Below, piece after piece: positions 8,412-15,558 of a stretch of 31,747 nucleotides of DNA. The stretch lies in the NCBI GenBank assembly GCA_003224835.1, contig QHZX01000184.1:1-31747 (forward strand). The letters are read 5' to 3'. The stretch is from Acidobacteriota bacterium. GTDB taxonomy: Bacteria; Acidobacteriota; Terriglobia; Terriglobales; Acidobacteriaceae. Positions within the stretch are counted from its first letter, which is position 1. The number at the start of each line of letters is the position of its first letter. Both the position numbers and the translations under genes were made by a program. Below the pieces are notes generated by a model. That model was given only the letters and a program-made list of their open reading frames with translations, was not told where the DNA came from and did no database searches.

Positions 8412-9128
8412 ATGATGCGACATTTACTAGCCGTTACCACAATGGCTTTGCTGGGAGTCTCTGCCGGGCACACCGCAACGTCAGATTGGGCGCTCAATGT
8501 CACGGCCATTGAGGCATGCAGTTGCCCGCACTTCTGCATATGCTATTTCAACTCGCACCCGGCGGCGCACCACGACAATGGCAAGATGGAACATTACTGT
8601 CGGTTCAACATCGCCTATAAGGTCAACAAGGGAAATTACGGAGCCACTGATCTGAGCGCGGTCAAGTTCTGGCTCAGCGGTGATCTTGGTGGCGATTTCT
8701 CCGCCGGACAGATGGACTGGGTGATCGTCACCTTCGACAAGTCTGTGAGCGCTGAACAACGGCAGGCTCTGGGCGATATCCTTCCCCATGTCTTCCCGGT
8801 GAAATGGAAATCGTTCCAGGTAGCCGAAGGTAATATTGATACGTGGACGTTCGATAAAGATCAGGCTCATGCGACTCTGAACGGCGGCAAGACTGCCGAA
8901 GTCAAGCTGAAGAGTTTTCACGGAATGACAGATGAACCCGTCGTGCTCAAGAACGTGAAGTACTGGGGAACGCCACGCAATGACGGCTTCATCATGATGC
9001 CGAACGAGATCGAGGCTGACCGTGAGGGCCCAAAAGCTTTTGAGTACAAGGGGACTAACGGCTTCATGCTGACGTTCGACATGAACTCAAAGGATGTCGC
9101 CAATTCAACAACAGCCGCAAAGTACTGA
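8412..9128 (+). CDS. Secreted DUF1326-like protein
   Basis: The 238-residue protein has an N-terminal signal (~1-22), then WALNVTAIEACSCPHFCICY, the cysteine-rich opening typical of DUF1326 proteins, with C36, C38, C42 and C44. The remaining ~190 residues look like a beta-rich soluble domain ending near residue 238. The clustered cysteines suggest metal or redox chemistry, but the family has no established function that I know. GGAGGA (8400-8405) precedes ATG 8412; the next ATG at 8415 is also possible. It follows the 7794 gene by 33 nt and is probably in the same operon. Confidence 0.75.
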   Translation: MMRHLLAVTTMALLGVSAGHTATSDWALNVTAIEACSCPHFCICYFNSHPAAHHDNGKMEHYCRFNIAYKVNKGNYGATDLSAVKFWLSGDLGGDFSAGQMDWVIVTFDKSVSAEQRQALGDILPHVFPVKWKSFQVAEGNIDTWTFDKDQAHATLNGGKTAEVKLKSFHGMTDEPVVLKNVKYWGTPRNDGFIMMPNEIEADREGPKAFEYKGTNGFMLTFDMNSKDVANSTTAAKY

Positions 9129-9141
9129 CTGACGCTTCGAT

Positions 9142-9276
9142 GTGGCGTTCCAGAAGGTAGGCGGCCCGAAGGGTCAACCTGTCGGGTCGCTGACCGTACT
9201 GACGGATGAATCGGCAGTCCACTTAGAAAAACAGAGCGGACCCACGAACGTTCTTGATAGGGTTCGGGTGGAGTGA
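9142..9276 (+). other. Short orphan frame, possible gene remnant
   Basis: Just 13 nt after the DUF1326-like stop there is a 44-codon frame from GTG 9142 to TGA 9274-9276. Its composition looks protein-like (VAFQKVGGPKGQPVGSLTVL...), but it has no visible Shine-Dalgarno and no family is recognised. It may be the tail of a decayed gene or chance. Confidence 0.2.
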
Positions 9277-9873
9277 CGGGCAAACCAGAAGTCCACTGTT
9301 GTAACCCACGCGATTACACTCGGAATGCAATACCGAGTGAAATCATCAGTGTCTGATTATGAGTGTTTCCGGAATTTATGACGAGTTTTCCTTGCCCTTC
9401 CACAAGCAATTTCCACACTCCACAGCTTTCGCACAGAGCGGGTGCGAATTGTGATTGCTCAACGCGCCGTAATGCGAGAAATTGCAATCACTGCAAGCGT
9501 GAACTTAACGCTGCCAGTGATGGTGAAAGTCGGTTCTGCGGCAGTTTTCCTGAAGGCAAAATCGGAGCAAGCTGCAAAGCCTGGTCTGACAAAAAGCTGA
9601 AAGGATACGCTGCCGAGCGGTTCCCAAACGTGAAAGCGTTGCGGGCGCCCAGGGCGTTGCGGCCTCCTCAGAGAACGGTCTCGCATTGCGGGACTGCAAC
9701 CGGCAGACACGATCAGACGCGGTGCACCTTCGGGTGCGCAGGCGCTCCGTAGTTCGGGGTCGGCTTCAAACAACCACCGCCACGCGGTGTGCTGGACGAA
9801 GCTGGCGCAGGGCGCGGATTAGGCAGGCCCTTTGCGGTGTCAAAGGGTGCACGTTAAATTCAAGCTGCAAAAT
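9277..9873. other. Gene-poor stretch, possibly transcribed
   Basis: I see no convincing gene here. Open frames on both strands lack start signals and family resemblance. One plus-strand stretch (about 9472-9600, MREIAITASVNLTLPVMVKV...) reads protein-like but is only ~42 codons. Around 9720-9740 a hairpin with a cUUCGg tetraloop (CACC-TTCG-GGTG) is present. The stretch ends at a terminator-like hairpin (9874-9909), so a plus-strand transcript, perhaps non-coding, may finish here. Confidence 0.3.
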
Positions 9874-9909
9874 GCGGTTCGGGTGGCTGGCCCGGACCGC
9901 ATATTTTTT
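9874..9909 (+). terminator. Rho-independent terminator-like hairpin
   Basis: GCGGTTCGGG (9874-9883) pairs with CCCGGACCGC (9891-9900), a 10-bp stem with one G-T wobble and a 7-nt loop. ATATTTTTT follows at once. This is a good intrinsic terminator for plus-strand transcription. The nearest plus-strand gene ends ~750 nt upstream. Confidence 0.65.
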
Positions 9910-9937
9910 GCGGTGATTCCTCAGGCTGCGGAAAAAA

Positions 9938-10064
9938 TCAACCACAGAGGACACAAAGTTCCACAGAGGAGTTGCACAGAGGACAACGAATCCCAGAATC
10001 GTTACTGCATCTCTCTGTGGCAGTTCTCTCTGTGTTTCCCCGTGTTCTCTGTGGTAGGGCGTTG
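9938..10064. repeat. Long imperfect inverted repeat of CACAGAG units
   Basis: The left arm (~9941-9985) has spaced copies of CCACAGAG or GCACAGAGGACA. The right arm (~10010-10062) has the complements (CTCTGTGGCAG, CTCTGTGTTTCC, TTCTCTGTGGTAG). The two arms can form a large imperfect hairpin. Similar CACAGAG-type intergenic repeats are, to my memory, scattered through many soil-bacterial genomes. A related GCAGAGAACGCGGAG sequence recurs at 13664-13705. Confidence 0.65.
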
Positions 10065-10113
10065 AACTTGCCGGTTGCACCTCCTCAATAAGAAAGCCGG
10101 CGTCAAGATTGGG

Positions 10114-10143
10114 TTGACCTTCGCTTTTTATTCGGCCTATACT
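10114..10143 (+). promoter_or_regulatory. Candidate sigma-70 promoter upstream of dnaB
   Basis: TTGACC (10114-10119) and TATACT (10138-10143) are separated by 18 nt and closely match housekeeping -35 and -10 boxes. It would give a leader of about 250 nt before dnaB, containing the hairpin at 10219-10238. Confidence 0.45.
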
Positions 10144-10218
10144 TTTTGGAAGTCGAGGGCGGCTGTCTCGACCTGACGAGTGTAGAGCGAGGGCGTCTGC
10201 CCCACGGAGCACAAAGAA

Positions 10219-10244
10219 GTCGGACAAGAGTGTCCGACCCACAC
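10219..10244. repeat. Dispersed palindromic repeat, GTCGGACA family (copy 1)
   Basis: GTCGGACA, loop AGAG, TGTCCGAC is a perfect 8-bp hairpin, followed by CCACAC. A second copy with the same flank sits at 14866-14894, also intergenic. It looks like a REP-like interspersed element. Confidence 0.7.
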
Positions 10245-10398
10245 GGCCGATGCCGAATCAGGGGCAATCGTGAGTCCGCAAAAAACTGATTTCAGAGTTG
10301 TTTTCCAAAGTAAGTTCCGACCATCCACAACCGTTCTCCGCGTACTATCACTTTCGCGTCGGTTGAATACTCTCCTGAAAAATACTGGCACAACTTAA

Positions 10399-11721
10399 TT
10401 GGCGACCACTGATTACATCTCCGCGCAGACTCTCCCCGCAAATATTGAAGCCGAGCGCTCCATATTAGGCGCGATCCTGCTCGACAACCTCGCCTATAAC
10501 CAGGCAGCCGAGCATCTCAAGGCCGAAGATTTTCTGCTCGACTCTCACCGTCGAATTTACTCGCGGATGATTGACCTTTCCGAGTCTTCGCACTCGATTG
10601 ACCTGATCACCCTGTCCGAAGAGCTCTCCCGCAATGGCGAGCTGGAAACCATTGGCGGCGCGGCTTACGTTTCCGGATTACTCGACGGGGTGCCGGACCG
10701 GCCCAGCATCGAGAATTACATCAAGATCGTGCGCGACAAATCTTTGTTGCGCTCCCTGATCCACACCGCTACTGCCGCCATCGCACGCGCTTCCGAGCAG
10801 GGTGACTCTGCCGAAGAAATCCTCAACGATACCGAGGCGCAGATATTTCAGCTCTCCGAAAAACGCATCGGCCGCGGCTTCATCGGCGTCCAGGAGATCA
10901 TTCGCGAATCGTTTGGCTCAGTCGATGCCTTCCTGCAGCGCGGTAGCCGGATCACAGGGCTTGAAACTCACTACGTTGATCTGGATGAAAAAACCAGCGG
11001 CCTGCAAAAGTCGGACCTGATAATCGTCGCCGGGCGGCCTTCCATGGGCAAAACGTCATTTGCCATGAACATTGCGGAGAACGTCGCCATCGAAGATGGA
11101 AAAACAGTGGCAGTTTTTTCGCTGGAAATGTCGAAAGAGGCCCTGCTGCAGCGCATGTTGTGCTCGGTGGCGCGAGTGGACGCGCACAAATTCCGAACCG
11201 GCTCTCTTTGGCAGGACGACATGCGCAAGATCACCCGCGCTCTCGAGCAGCTGGGCGAGGCACCGATTTTCATCGACGACACCCCGGGTATCACTATCAG
11301 CGAAATGCGTGCCAAGGCACGGCGACTTTTGCAATCGAAGGGATCGCTGGACCTCATCGTCGTGGATTACCTGCAGCTCATGTCGGGCGGCGGCAAGCGC
11401 TACGAAAACCGCACCCAGGAAGTCTCGGCTATCTCGCGCGGACTGAAGGGTTTGGCGAAAGAATTGGGCGTCCCCCACCGCCCTCAGCTTGCAGACCTGC
11501 GCGAATCTGGATCTATTGAGCAGGACGCCGACGTGGTTGCCTTCATCTTCCGCGAAGAGGTATATAAGCCGGACGATCCGGAGTTGGATGGGGTGGCCGA
11601 ACTCATCATCCGCAAACAGCGTAACGGCCCAACCGGAACCGTCAAACTTGCTTTCCTGAAGAGTTCGACCCGGTTTGAGTCCAGAGCGGATGGGGTGGGG
11701 CCAGATATCGACGAAGGATAG
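10399..11721 (+). CDS. dnaB: Replicative DNA helicase DnaB, with an internal deletion near motif H3
   Basis: The 440-residue product is the hexameric fork helicase. The N-terminal domain (LPANIEAERSILGAILLDN, ~12-110) binds primase. The RecA-type core has Walker A GRPSMGKTS (~212-220), Walker B LDLIVVDYLQLM (~315-326) and the KQRNGPTGTV segment carrying the trans-acting arginine. The start is TTG 10399, directly after an in-frame stop and matching the usual N-terminus; no strong Shine-Dalgarno is seen. Between residues ~359 and 360 (KELGVP then HRPQLADLRESG), the segment normally holding ALSQLNR plus about ten residues is missing, ~16 codons in frame. That segment holds the H3 glutamine that senses the gamma-phosphate, so this copy may be non-functional or misassembled. 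Confidence 0.9.
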   Translation: MATTDYISAQTLPANIEAERSILGAILLDNLAYNQAAEHLKAEDFLLDSHRRIYSRMIDLSESSHSIDLITLSEELSRNGELETIGGAAYVSGLLDGVPDRPSIENYIKIVRDKSLLRSLIHTATAAIARASEQGDSAEEILNDTEAQIFQLSEKRIGRGFIGVQEIIRESFGSVDAFLQRGSRITGLETHYVDLDEKTSGLQKSDLIIVAGRPSMGKTSFAMNIAENVAIEDGKTVAVFSLEMSKEALLQRMLCSVARVDAHKFRTGSLWQDDMRKITRALEQLGEAPIFIDDTPGITISEMRAKARRLLQSKGSLDLIVVDYLQLMSGGGKRYENRTQEVSAISRGLKGLAKELGVPHRPQLADLRESGSIEQDADVVAFIFREEVYKPDDPELDGVAELIIRKQRNGPTGTVKLAFLKSSTRFESRADGVGPDIDEG

Positions 11722-12051
11722 AGCGTCCGGAGGGCTAATTAGGTGGCTGCCTATTACACTTTTTTTTCGCAAAAAAGCGGCTGCTTTTGGGCCTGTGGAA
11801 AGATTGTGGAACATTCCTTCCAATTGGGCAAAGCTCCGAAAACCGACCGATCAGTCGGATAGCACGAAAGTGCCCTATGCTTGCAAGTTGCTGTCCATCA
11901 CCCGATTACGCCGCAAAAATATCTGTTCGTTCCATAACTATTGAAATTACAGAGCTTTAACATTCCCAAAAGTTTTGCACACCCTACCAGCGGAAATCTC
12001 TGCTTCGCGAGCGGCGAAAGTTAGTGTCGGCTACACCCACTGGTCGCAGGT
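11722..12051. other. Intergenic stretch after dnaB with a weak terminator-like hairpin
   Basis: No gene is supported here. AAAAGC (11773-11778) and GCTTTT (11783-11788) form a small hairpin preceded by an A/T-rich inverted repeat at ~11759-11777. It might end the dnaB transcript, though the stem is weak. From ~12010 the sequence already resembles the second half of the repeat unit that follows. Confidence 0.35.
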
Positions 12052-12630
12052 GGTAATCCCGTTTACGCCGCTGCTGCTGAATGATCAGCGTAAGGTCCCT
12101 CTCTCGGCCTTTGACCGAGTTCGGGATGCCACGGTTTTCTTTTGTACGGTCGCTCTCGCCTGTGGGGAGTTTGGGTACGACCACTCCTGCAGTTCGCGTG
12201 GTGATCCCGTTTACGCCGCTGCTGGTGAATGAGCATCGTAAGGTCCCTGTCTCGGCCTTTGGCCGAGTTCGGGATGACACAGTTTTTTACAATTCCAGTC
12301 CGTCTGTGGCGAGTTCGGCCGCAACCACCCCTGCAGTTCGCGTGCTGATCCCGTTTACGCCGCTGCTGGTGAGTCAGTATCGTAAGGTCCCTCTCTCGGC
12401 CTTCGGCCGAGTTCGGGATGACACGGTTTTTTATAATTCCAATTCGTATGTGGCGAGTTTTGGAACCACAGCTTGCGGCTGGCGCGCTAATCCTGTTTAC
12501 GCCGCTGCTGGTGAATGATCAGCGTAAGGTCCCTCTCTCGGCCTTTGGCCGAGTTCGGGATGACACCGTTCTTTATTTTCAACTCCAACTCGCTCGTGGC
12601 CGAGTTCGGGATGACACCGTTGTGCGGCAC
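12052..12630. repeat. Tandem array of ~145-bp units with internal hairpins
   Basis: Four units start at 12052, 12200, 12344 and 12486, spaced 148, 144 and 142 bp. Each opens with ATCCCGTTTACGCCGCTGCT (one base changed in the last), followed by CGTAAGGTCCCT, a hairpin of CTCGGCC/GGCCGAG type, TTCGGGATGACAC and a T-rich run. The stem is perfect in units 2-4 and weakened in unit 1. The last unit carries an extra copy of GCCGAGTTCGGGATGACAC near 12599-12618. Partial homology precedes the array (~12010-12051). No coding function is seen; units end in hairpin-plus-T sequences resembling terminators. Confidence 0.85.
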
Positions 12631-12668
12631 TTGATGATCTGGGCTGAATCCGGGTACGCTCATTCCAC

Positions 12669-13661
12669 ATGATTCTCGCGGGAGATTTGGGCGGCACCAA
12701 ATGCACATTGATTCTGTATGACGTCGACGGTCAGCAATTGCGGGCTGTTTACCGGCTTACCGCTCGGACGGCAGAGTTCCCCAATATCGAAGATTTTTTC
12801 GCGAATTTCCGGGAGCAGGCGAAGCGCGAAGGCCATCCGTTGGTCGGTTTGGCCTCTGCAGGATTTGGCGTGGCGGGAGCGATCGTTAATGACGAGGTCG
12901 TCTGCAACAACCTGCCGTGGACCATCACTCGCCAAAGAGTCGCGGAAAGCCTGAAGATCGAGCCGAGCAAAACTCTGCTCCTCAATGATGTGGAAGCTGC
13001 AGCATCGAGCCTGGCGCATCTCGAAAAAAAAGACCTGCTGGAATTGAATCCGGGGATTCCGCAACCGCGCGCTCCGAAAGTTTATGTGGCCGCCGGAACC
13101 GGGCTGGGCGAGTCGATTTTGTTCTGGAACGGCGATCGTTATCAAGTCTCGGCGTGCGAAGCTGGATTGACGGATTTTGCTCCCGGTACGGACCGGGAAA
13201 TAGTCGTGCTGCAGGCCCTGCGCCAACGCATGCCGCGAGTGTGCACCGAAGAAATCGTTTCTGGACGGGGCTTTCGCGCGATTCACGAGGCGATCTTTCC
13301 CGAGGTGCAGCACTCGTTCTTTCATGATCCCACCCAAGACGCCGCAGCCAACATAACGCAACAGGCCTTCGCGAAAACTTGCTCCGCGTGCGAAGAATCC
13401 CTGCACATGTGGACGGAGGCTTACGGATCGGAGGCGGGGAATATGGCGCTTCGTGCGCTGCCGTTCGGAGGGGTTTATGTGGGCGGCGGAATTGCCTTAA
13501 AAATTCTTCCGAAATTGAAAGACGGGACTTTTGTGCGAGCATTCTGCAATAAGACAAAACTTGCAGATGAGCTGGCGAGGATCCCGATCTTTGTAGTGCT
13601 GAATCAGGATGCGCCGGTGCTCGGGGCCGCGTATGCGGCGCTTGTTGCGAAAAGCCTTTAA
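12669..13661 (+). CDS. glk: Glucokinase, Glk family
   Basis: The 330-residue protein phosphorylates glucose with ATP in the cytosol. It opens with the phosphate loop GDLGGTK (5-11), has SAGFGVAGAIVND (~63-75), LLLND with the candidate catalytic Asp107, GTGLGES (143-149) and a C-terminal GGVYVGGGIALKILP segment. Length fits the Glk family better than ROK kinases. The substrate motif usually written EGGHxDFAP reads EAGLTDFAP here (164-172), so the glucose-contacting histidine is replaced by Leu167. Activity or specificity may therefore differ. It begins just after the repeat array, with no clear Shine-Dalgarno. Confidence 0.85.
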   Translation: MILAGDLGGTKCTLILYDVDGQQLRAVYRLTARTAEFPNIEDFFANFREQAKREGHPLVGLASAGFGVAGAIVNDEVVCNNLPWTITRQRVAESLKIEPSKTLLLNDVEAAASSLAHLEKKDLLELNPGIPQPRAPKVYVAAGTGLGESILFWNGDRYQVSACEAGLTDFAPGTDREIVVLQALRQRMPRVCTEEIVSGRGFRAIHEAIFPEVQHSFFHDPTQDAAANITQQAFAKTCSACEESLHMWTEAYGSEAGNMALRALPFGGVYVGGGIALKILPKLKDGTFVRAFCNKTKLADELARIPIFVVLNQDAPVLGAAYAALVAKSL

Positions 13662-13663
13662 CC

Positions 13664-13705
13664 GCAGAGAACGCGGAGATTTTAAGAGAACGCAGAGAGA
13701 GCGCA
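13664..13705. repeat. GCAGAGAACGC-type intergenic repeat
   Basis: Right after the glucokinase stop, GCAGAGAACGCGGAG and GAGAACGCAGAGAGAGCGC occur in tandem. The motif is related to the CACAGAGGACA repeat at 9938-10064. No function is seen. Confidence 0.45.
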
Positions 13706-13842
13706 ACTTACAATCGGAGAGAGCTGAACTTAGCAAATTGTGAGGTTGAAGTTTTTTTCTGACATGATTTTTCTTGCCTGGCCTGCGCACCGGGGCTATG
13801 CTGGCTTTCTTCCCTGAAAAGCCATTCGAAAGCAGGAGTCCT

Positions 13843-14763
13843 ATGATTCCATTTGACGGCCAGTTTGCCGAAAATATCGTGCTGCCACTTGCCGAGGCGG
13901 CATATGACGCTACCCAACCTCCAAAAAACTACACACTGAATGACACCGCGTTTGAAATCCTTGCCAATCCTGGACACCCGCTGGTGCAGGCCCAAGTTGC
14001 CAAACTTGATACAACGCGAAAAGCGAAACGGCAACATATGCTGCAAAGCATGTTGAAGCAGCCGCAGCAACGTCAAGGAGGGACGACTGAGACGACGGTG
14101 CGAACGCTGGCGGCGAGCCCGAGTGCGAACCTGCACTTCGGGTGGTTCTGCCTGGACAAGCCCAACCAAAGGTTAATCGTGGCGTTTCGGGGGACAGAGT
14201 TTTTTCACGACTGGCTGGACGATTTTGATTTTGTTCCAGCGCCGTATGCGCCGGTGTTGGGACGCGGAACCGTCCATGAAGGATTTCAACTGGTATATCT
14301 GACGGTACGGGACAACTTGATCGCGCTGCTGAACAAATATTCTCCTGGATATCGCGAGATACTGATTACCGGCCACAGCTTGGGCGGCGCGCTTTGCCCC
14401 CTGGCAACGCTTGATCTGCTGAATGTGAATCAGAATCTTTCGCCAATCGTTTATACGTGGGCCGAGCCGCGCGTCGGGCACGATGATTTTGTCACCTTCT
14501 TTAATACCCACGTGAATATCTGCTATCGCATCGTGAATGTGTGGGATGTGGTCCCGCACCTGCCGCCTGATATTGCGGGCTATGAGCACGAAGGCAATCA
14601 GGTCACGATTGACAGCGGATTCTCGCTCGATGTGGCTCACAATCATGTGCTGGCGACGGGATATGCCCCGGGGATGGCGGAGTGGAACAGGAATCATCCC
14701 GTACAGGACACGCGGCATTTTGGGAGGATGGCGGTGGCGGCGCTGGTGGGACAGACGACGTAG
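13843..14763 (+). CDS. Lipase, class 3 (alpha/beta hydrolase)
   Basis: The 306-residue protein belongs to the class-3 lipase family of triacylglycerol or ester hydrolases. LIVAFRGTEFFHDWLDDFDF (~111-130) carries the oxyanion region. GHSLGGAL (177-184) has nucleophile Ser179. Asp235 (NVWDVVPHLPP) and His268 (AHNHVLATGY) complete a probable triad. ATG 13843 is chosen because AGGAG (13834-13838) precedes it; an upstream in-frame TTG at 13774 has no such signal. There is no signal peptide, so it may be cytosolic or leave by another route. It is convergent with rplQ. Confidence 0.85.
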   Translation: MIPFDGQFAENIVLPLAEAAYDATQPPKNYTLNDTAFEILANPGHPLVQAQVAKLDTTRKAKRQHMLQSMLKQPQQRQGGTTETTVRTLAASPSANLHFGWFCLDKPNQRLIVAFRGTEFFHDWLDDFDFVPAPYAPVLGRGTVHEGFQLVYLTVRDNLIALLNKYSPGYREILITGHSLGGALCPLATLDLLNVNQNLSPIVYTWAEPRVGHDDFVTFFNTHVNICYRIVNVWDVVPHLPPDIAGYEHEGNQVTIDSGFSLDVAHNHVLATGYAPGMAEWNRNHPVQDTRHFGRMAVAALVGQTT

Positions 14764-14908
14764 GGGCAGACTCGCGGAGCGAATAACAAATAGTCGTGTA
14801 CCCACCCTTCGCCGAGAACGCGAAGAATGGGGCACCCCTCTATTTTGGAGAAGGACAATAAAAAAGGTCGGACAGGAGTGTCCGACCCACACAGATATTG
14901 CTGAGAGC
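14764..14908. terminator. Convergent intergenic region with two hairpins
   Basis: The lipase gene and the ribosomal cluster end face to face here. One hairpin is CTTCGC (14807-14812) with GCGAAG (14820-14825). The second is GGTCGGACA (14866-14874) with TGTCCGACC (14879-14887), preceded by six A residues; read on the minus strand the stem is followed by TTTTTT. It can thus end the ribosomal operon transcript as an intrinsic terminator. Confidence 0.6.
14866..14894. repeat. Dispersed palindromic repeat, GTCGGACA family (copy 2)
   Basis: GGTCGGACA-GGAG-TGTCCGACC followed by CACACAG is a 9-bp perfect hairpin, near-identical to copy 1 at 10219-10244. On the minus strand it is followed by a T run. 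Confidence 0.7.
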
Positions 14909-15421
14909 CTATTCTTTGTCTTTTTCTTCTTTCGATTCGGCTTCGTTCGCAGCCGCAGCTTCGCTTTGCTGAGCTTGTTCCTGCTCTTCCATGGCTTTGC
15001 GCGTTTCTTCAGCTTTCTTGGCACGGGCTTCGGCGCGCTTCTGTCGCTTTTCGTCGAGAAGTTGTTCGCTGCCCAGCAACTCGATGAAGGCTTTGTCAGC
15101 GCCATCGCCTTTCTGCCAATCGGTGCGAATAATGCGGGTGTAGCCGCCGTTGCGATCGCCAAAGCGAGGGCCGATGGTATCGAACAGCTTGTGCACGGCC
15201 TCTTCGGTCATCAGGTAAGCCGTTGCCTGCCGGCGGGCGGCGAGATCTCCGCGCTTGCCGAGCGTGATCATCTTTTCGACGGTCGGACGCAGGGCTTTGG
15301 CTTTGGGAACCGTGGTCTCAATGCGCTCTTCGATTATGAGCGAAGTGGCCATGTTGCGCAGCAGCGAGCGGCGATGAGAGGTGGTACGTCCGAGTTTGAA
15401 TCCTGCCACTTTGTGACGCAT
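14909..15421 (-). CDS. rplQ: 50S ribosomal protein L17
   Basis: Residues 1-~115 are typical L17 (MRHKVAGFKLGRTTSHRRSL, TAYLMTEEAVHKLFDTIGPR, GGYTRIIRT). A ~50-residue Glu/Lys/Ala-rich tail not found in short L17 forms follows, giving 170 residues. L17 sits near the exit of the peptide tunnel. ATG 15421 fits the conserved N-terminus and has GAGG 5-6 nt before it; an in-frame TTG at 15439 lies inside the repeat arm. Last gene of the cluster, after rpoA as usual. Confidence 0.95.
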   Translation of the reverse strand: MRHKVAGFKLGRTTSHRRSLLRNMATSLIIEERIETTVPKAKALRPTVEKMITLGKRGDLAARRQATAYLMTEEAVHKLFDTIGPRFGDRNGGYTRIIRTDWQKGDGADKAFIELLGSEQLLDEKRQKRAEARAKKAEETRKAMEEQEQAQQSEAAAANEAESKEEKDKE

Positions 15422-15430
15422 AGGAACCTC

Positions 15431-15502
15431 AAGTTTCAAAGTTTCAAGGCTTCAAAGTTTCAAGGATTCGAAAACCTTGAAACCTGAGAAACATTGAAAC
15501 CT
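15431..15502. repeat. TTTCAA octamer array between rpoA and rplQ
   Basis: AGTTTCAA/GGCTTCAA-type 8-mers (about four copies, 15431-15465) face the complementary CCTTGAAAC/CATTGAAAC arm (15475-15502). The two arms can pair. The array abuts the rplQ Shine-Dalgarno. Same family as 17477-17547. Confidence 0.75.
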
Positions 15503-15522
15503 AAGTAGCGACTGTGAAGGTT

Positions 15523-15544
15523 GCACGGGCGAGGACGCCCGTGC
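15523..15544. repeat. GC-rich palindrome, CGGGCG family (copy 1)
   Basis: GCACGGGCG, loop AGGA, CGCCCGTGC is a perfect 9-bp hairpin just after the rpoA stop. A sister copy lies at 18693-18714. Confidence 0.7.
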
Positions 15545-15558
15545 CTCCACCAATCGAG

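Noticed and set aside
9363..9752. 129-codon frame in the gene-poor stretch
   Set aside because: Composition is unlike a protein of this genome, there is no Shine-Dalgarno, and both strands show similar chance frames.
12052..12630. CRISPR array
   Set aside because: Repeat unit is ~145 bp and nearly all of it is repeated; there are no short direct repeats with unique spacers and no cas genes.
13774..13842. TTG start adding 23 residues to the lipase
   Set aside because: No ribosome site; the ATG at 13843 follows AGGAG.
14173..15162. 329-codon minus-strand frame across the lipase gene and into rplQ
   Set aside because: Antisense to a clear lipase and out of frame with rplQ; it reads through the GTCGGACA repeat and matches no family.
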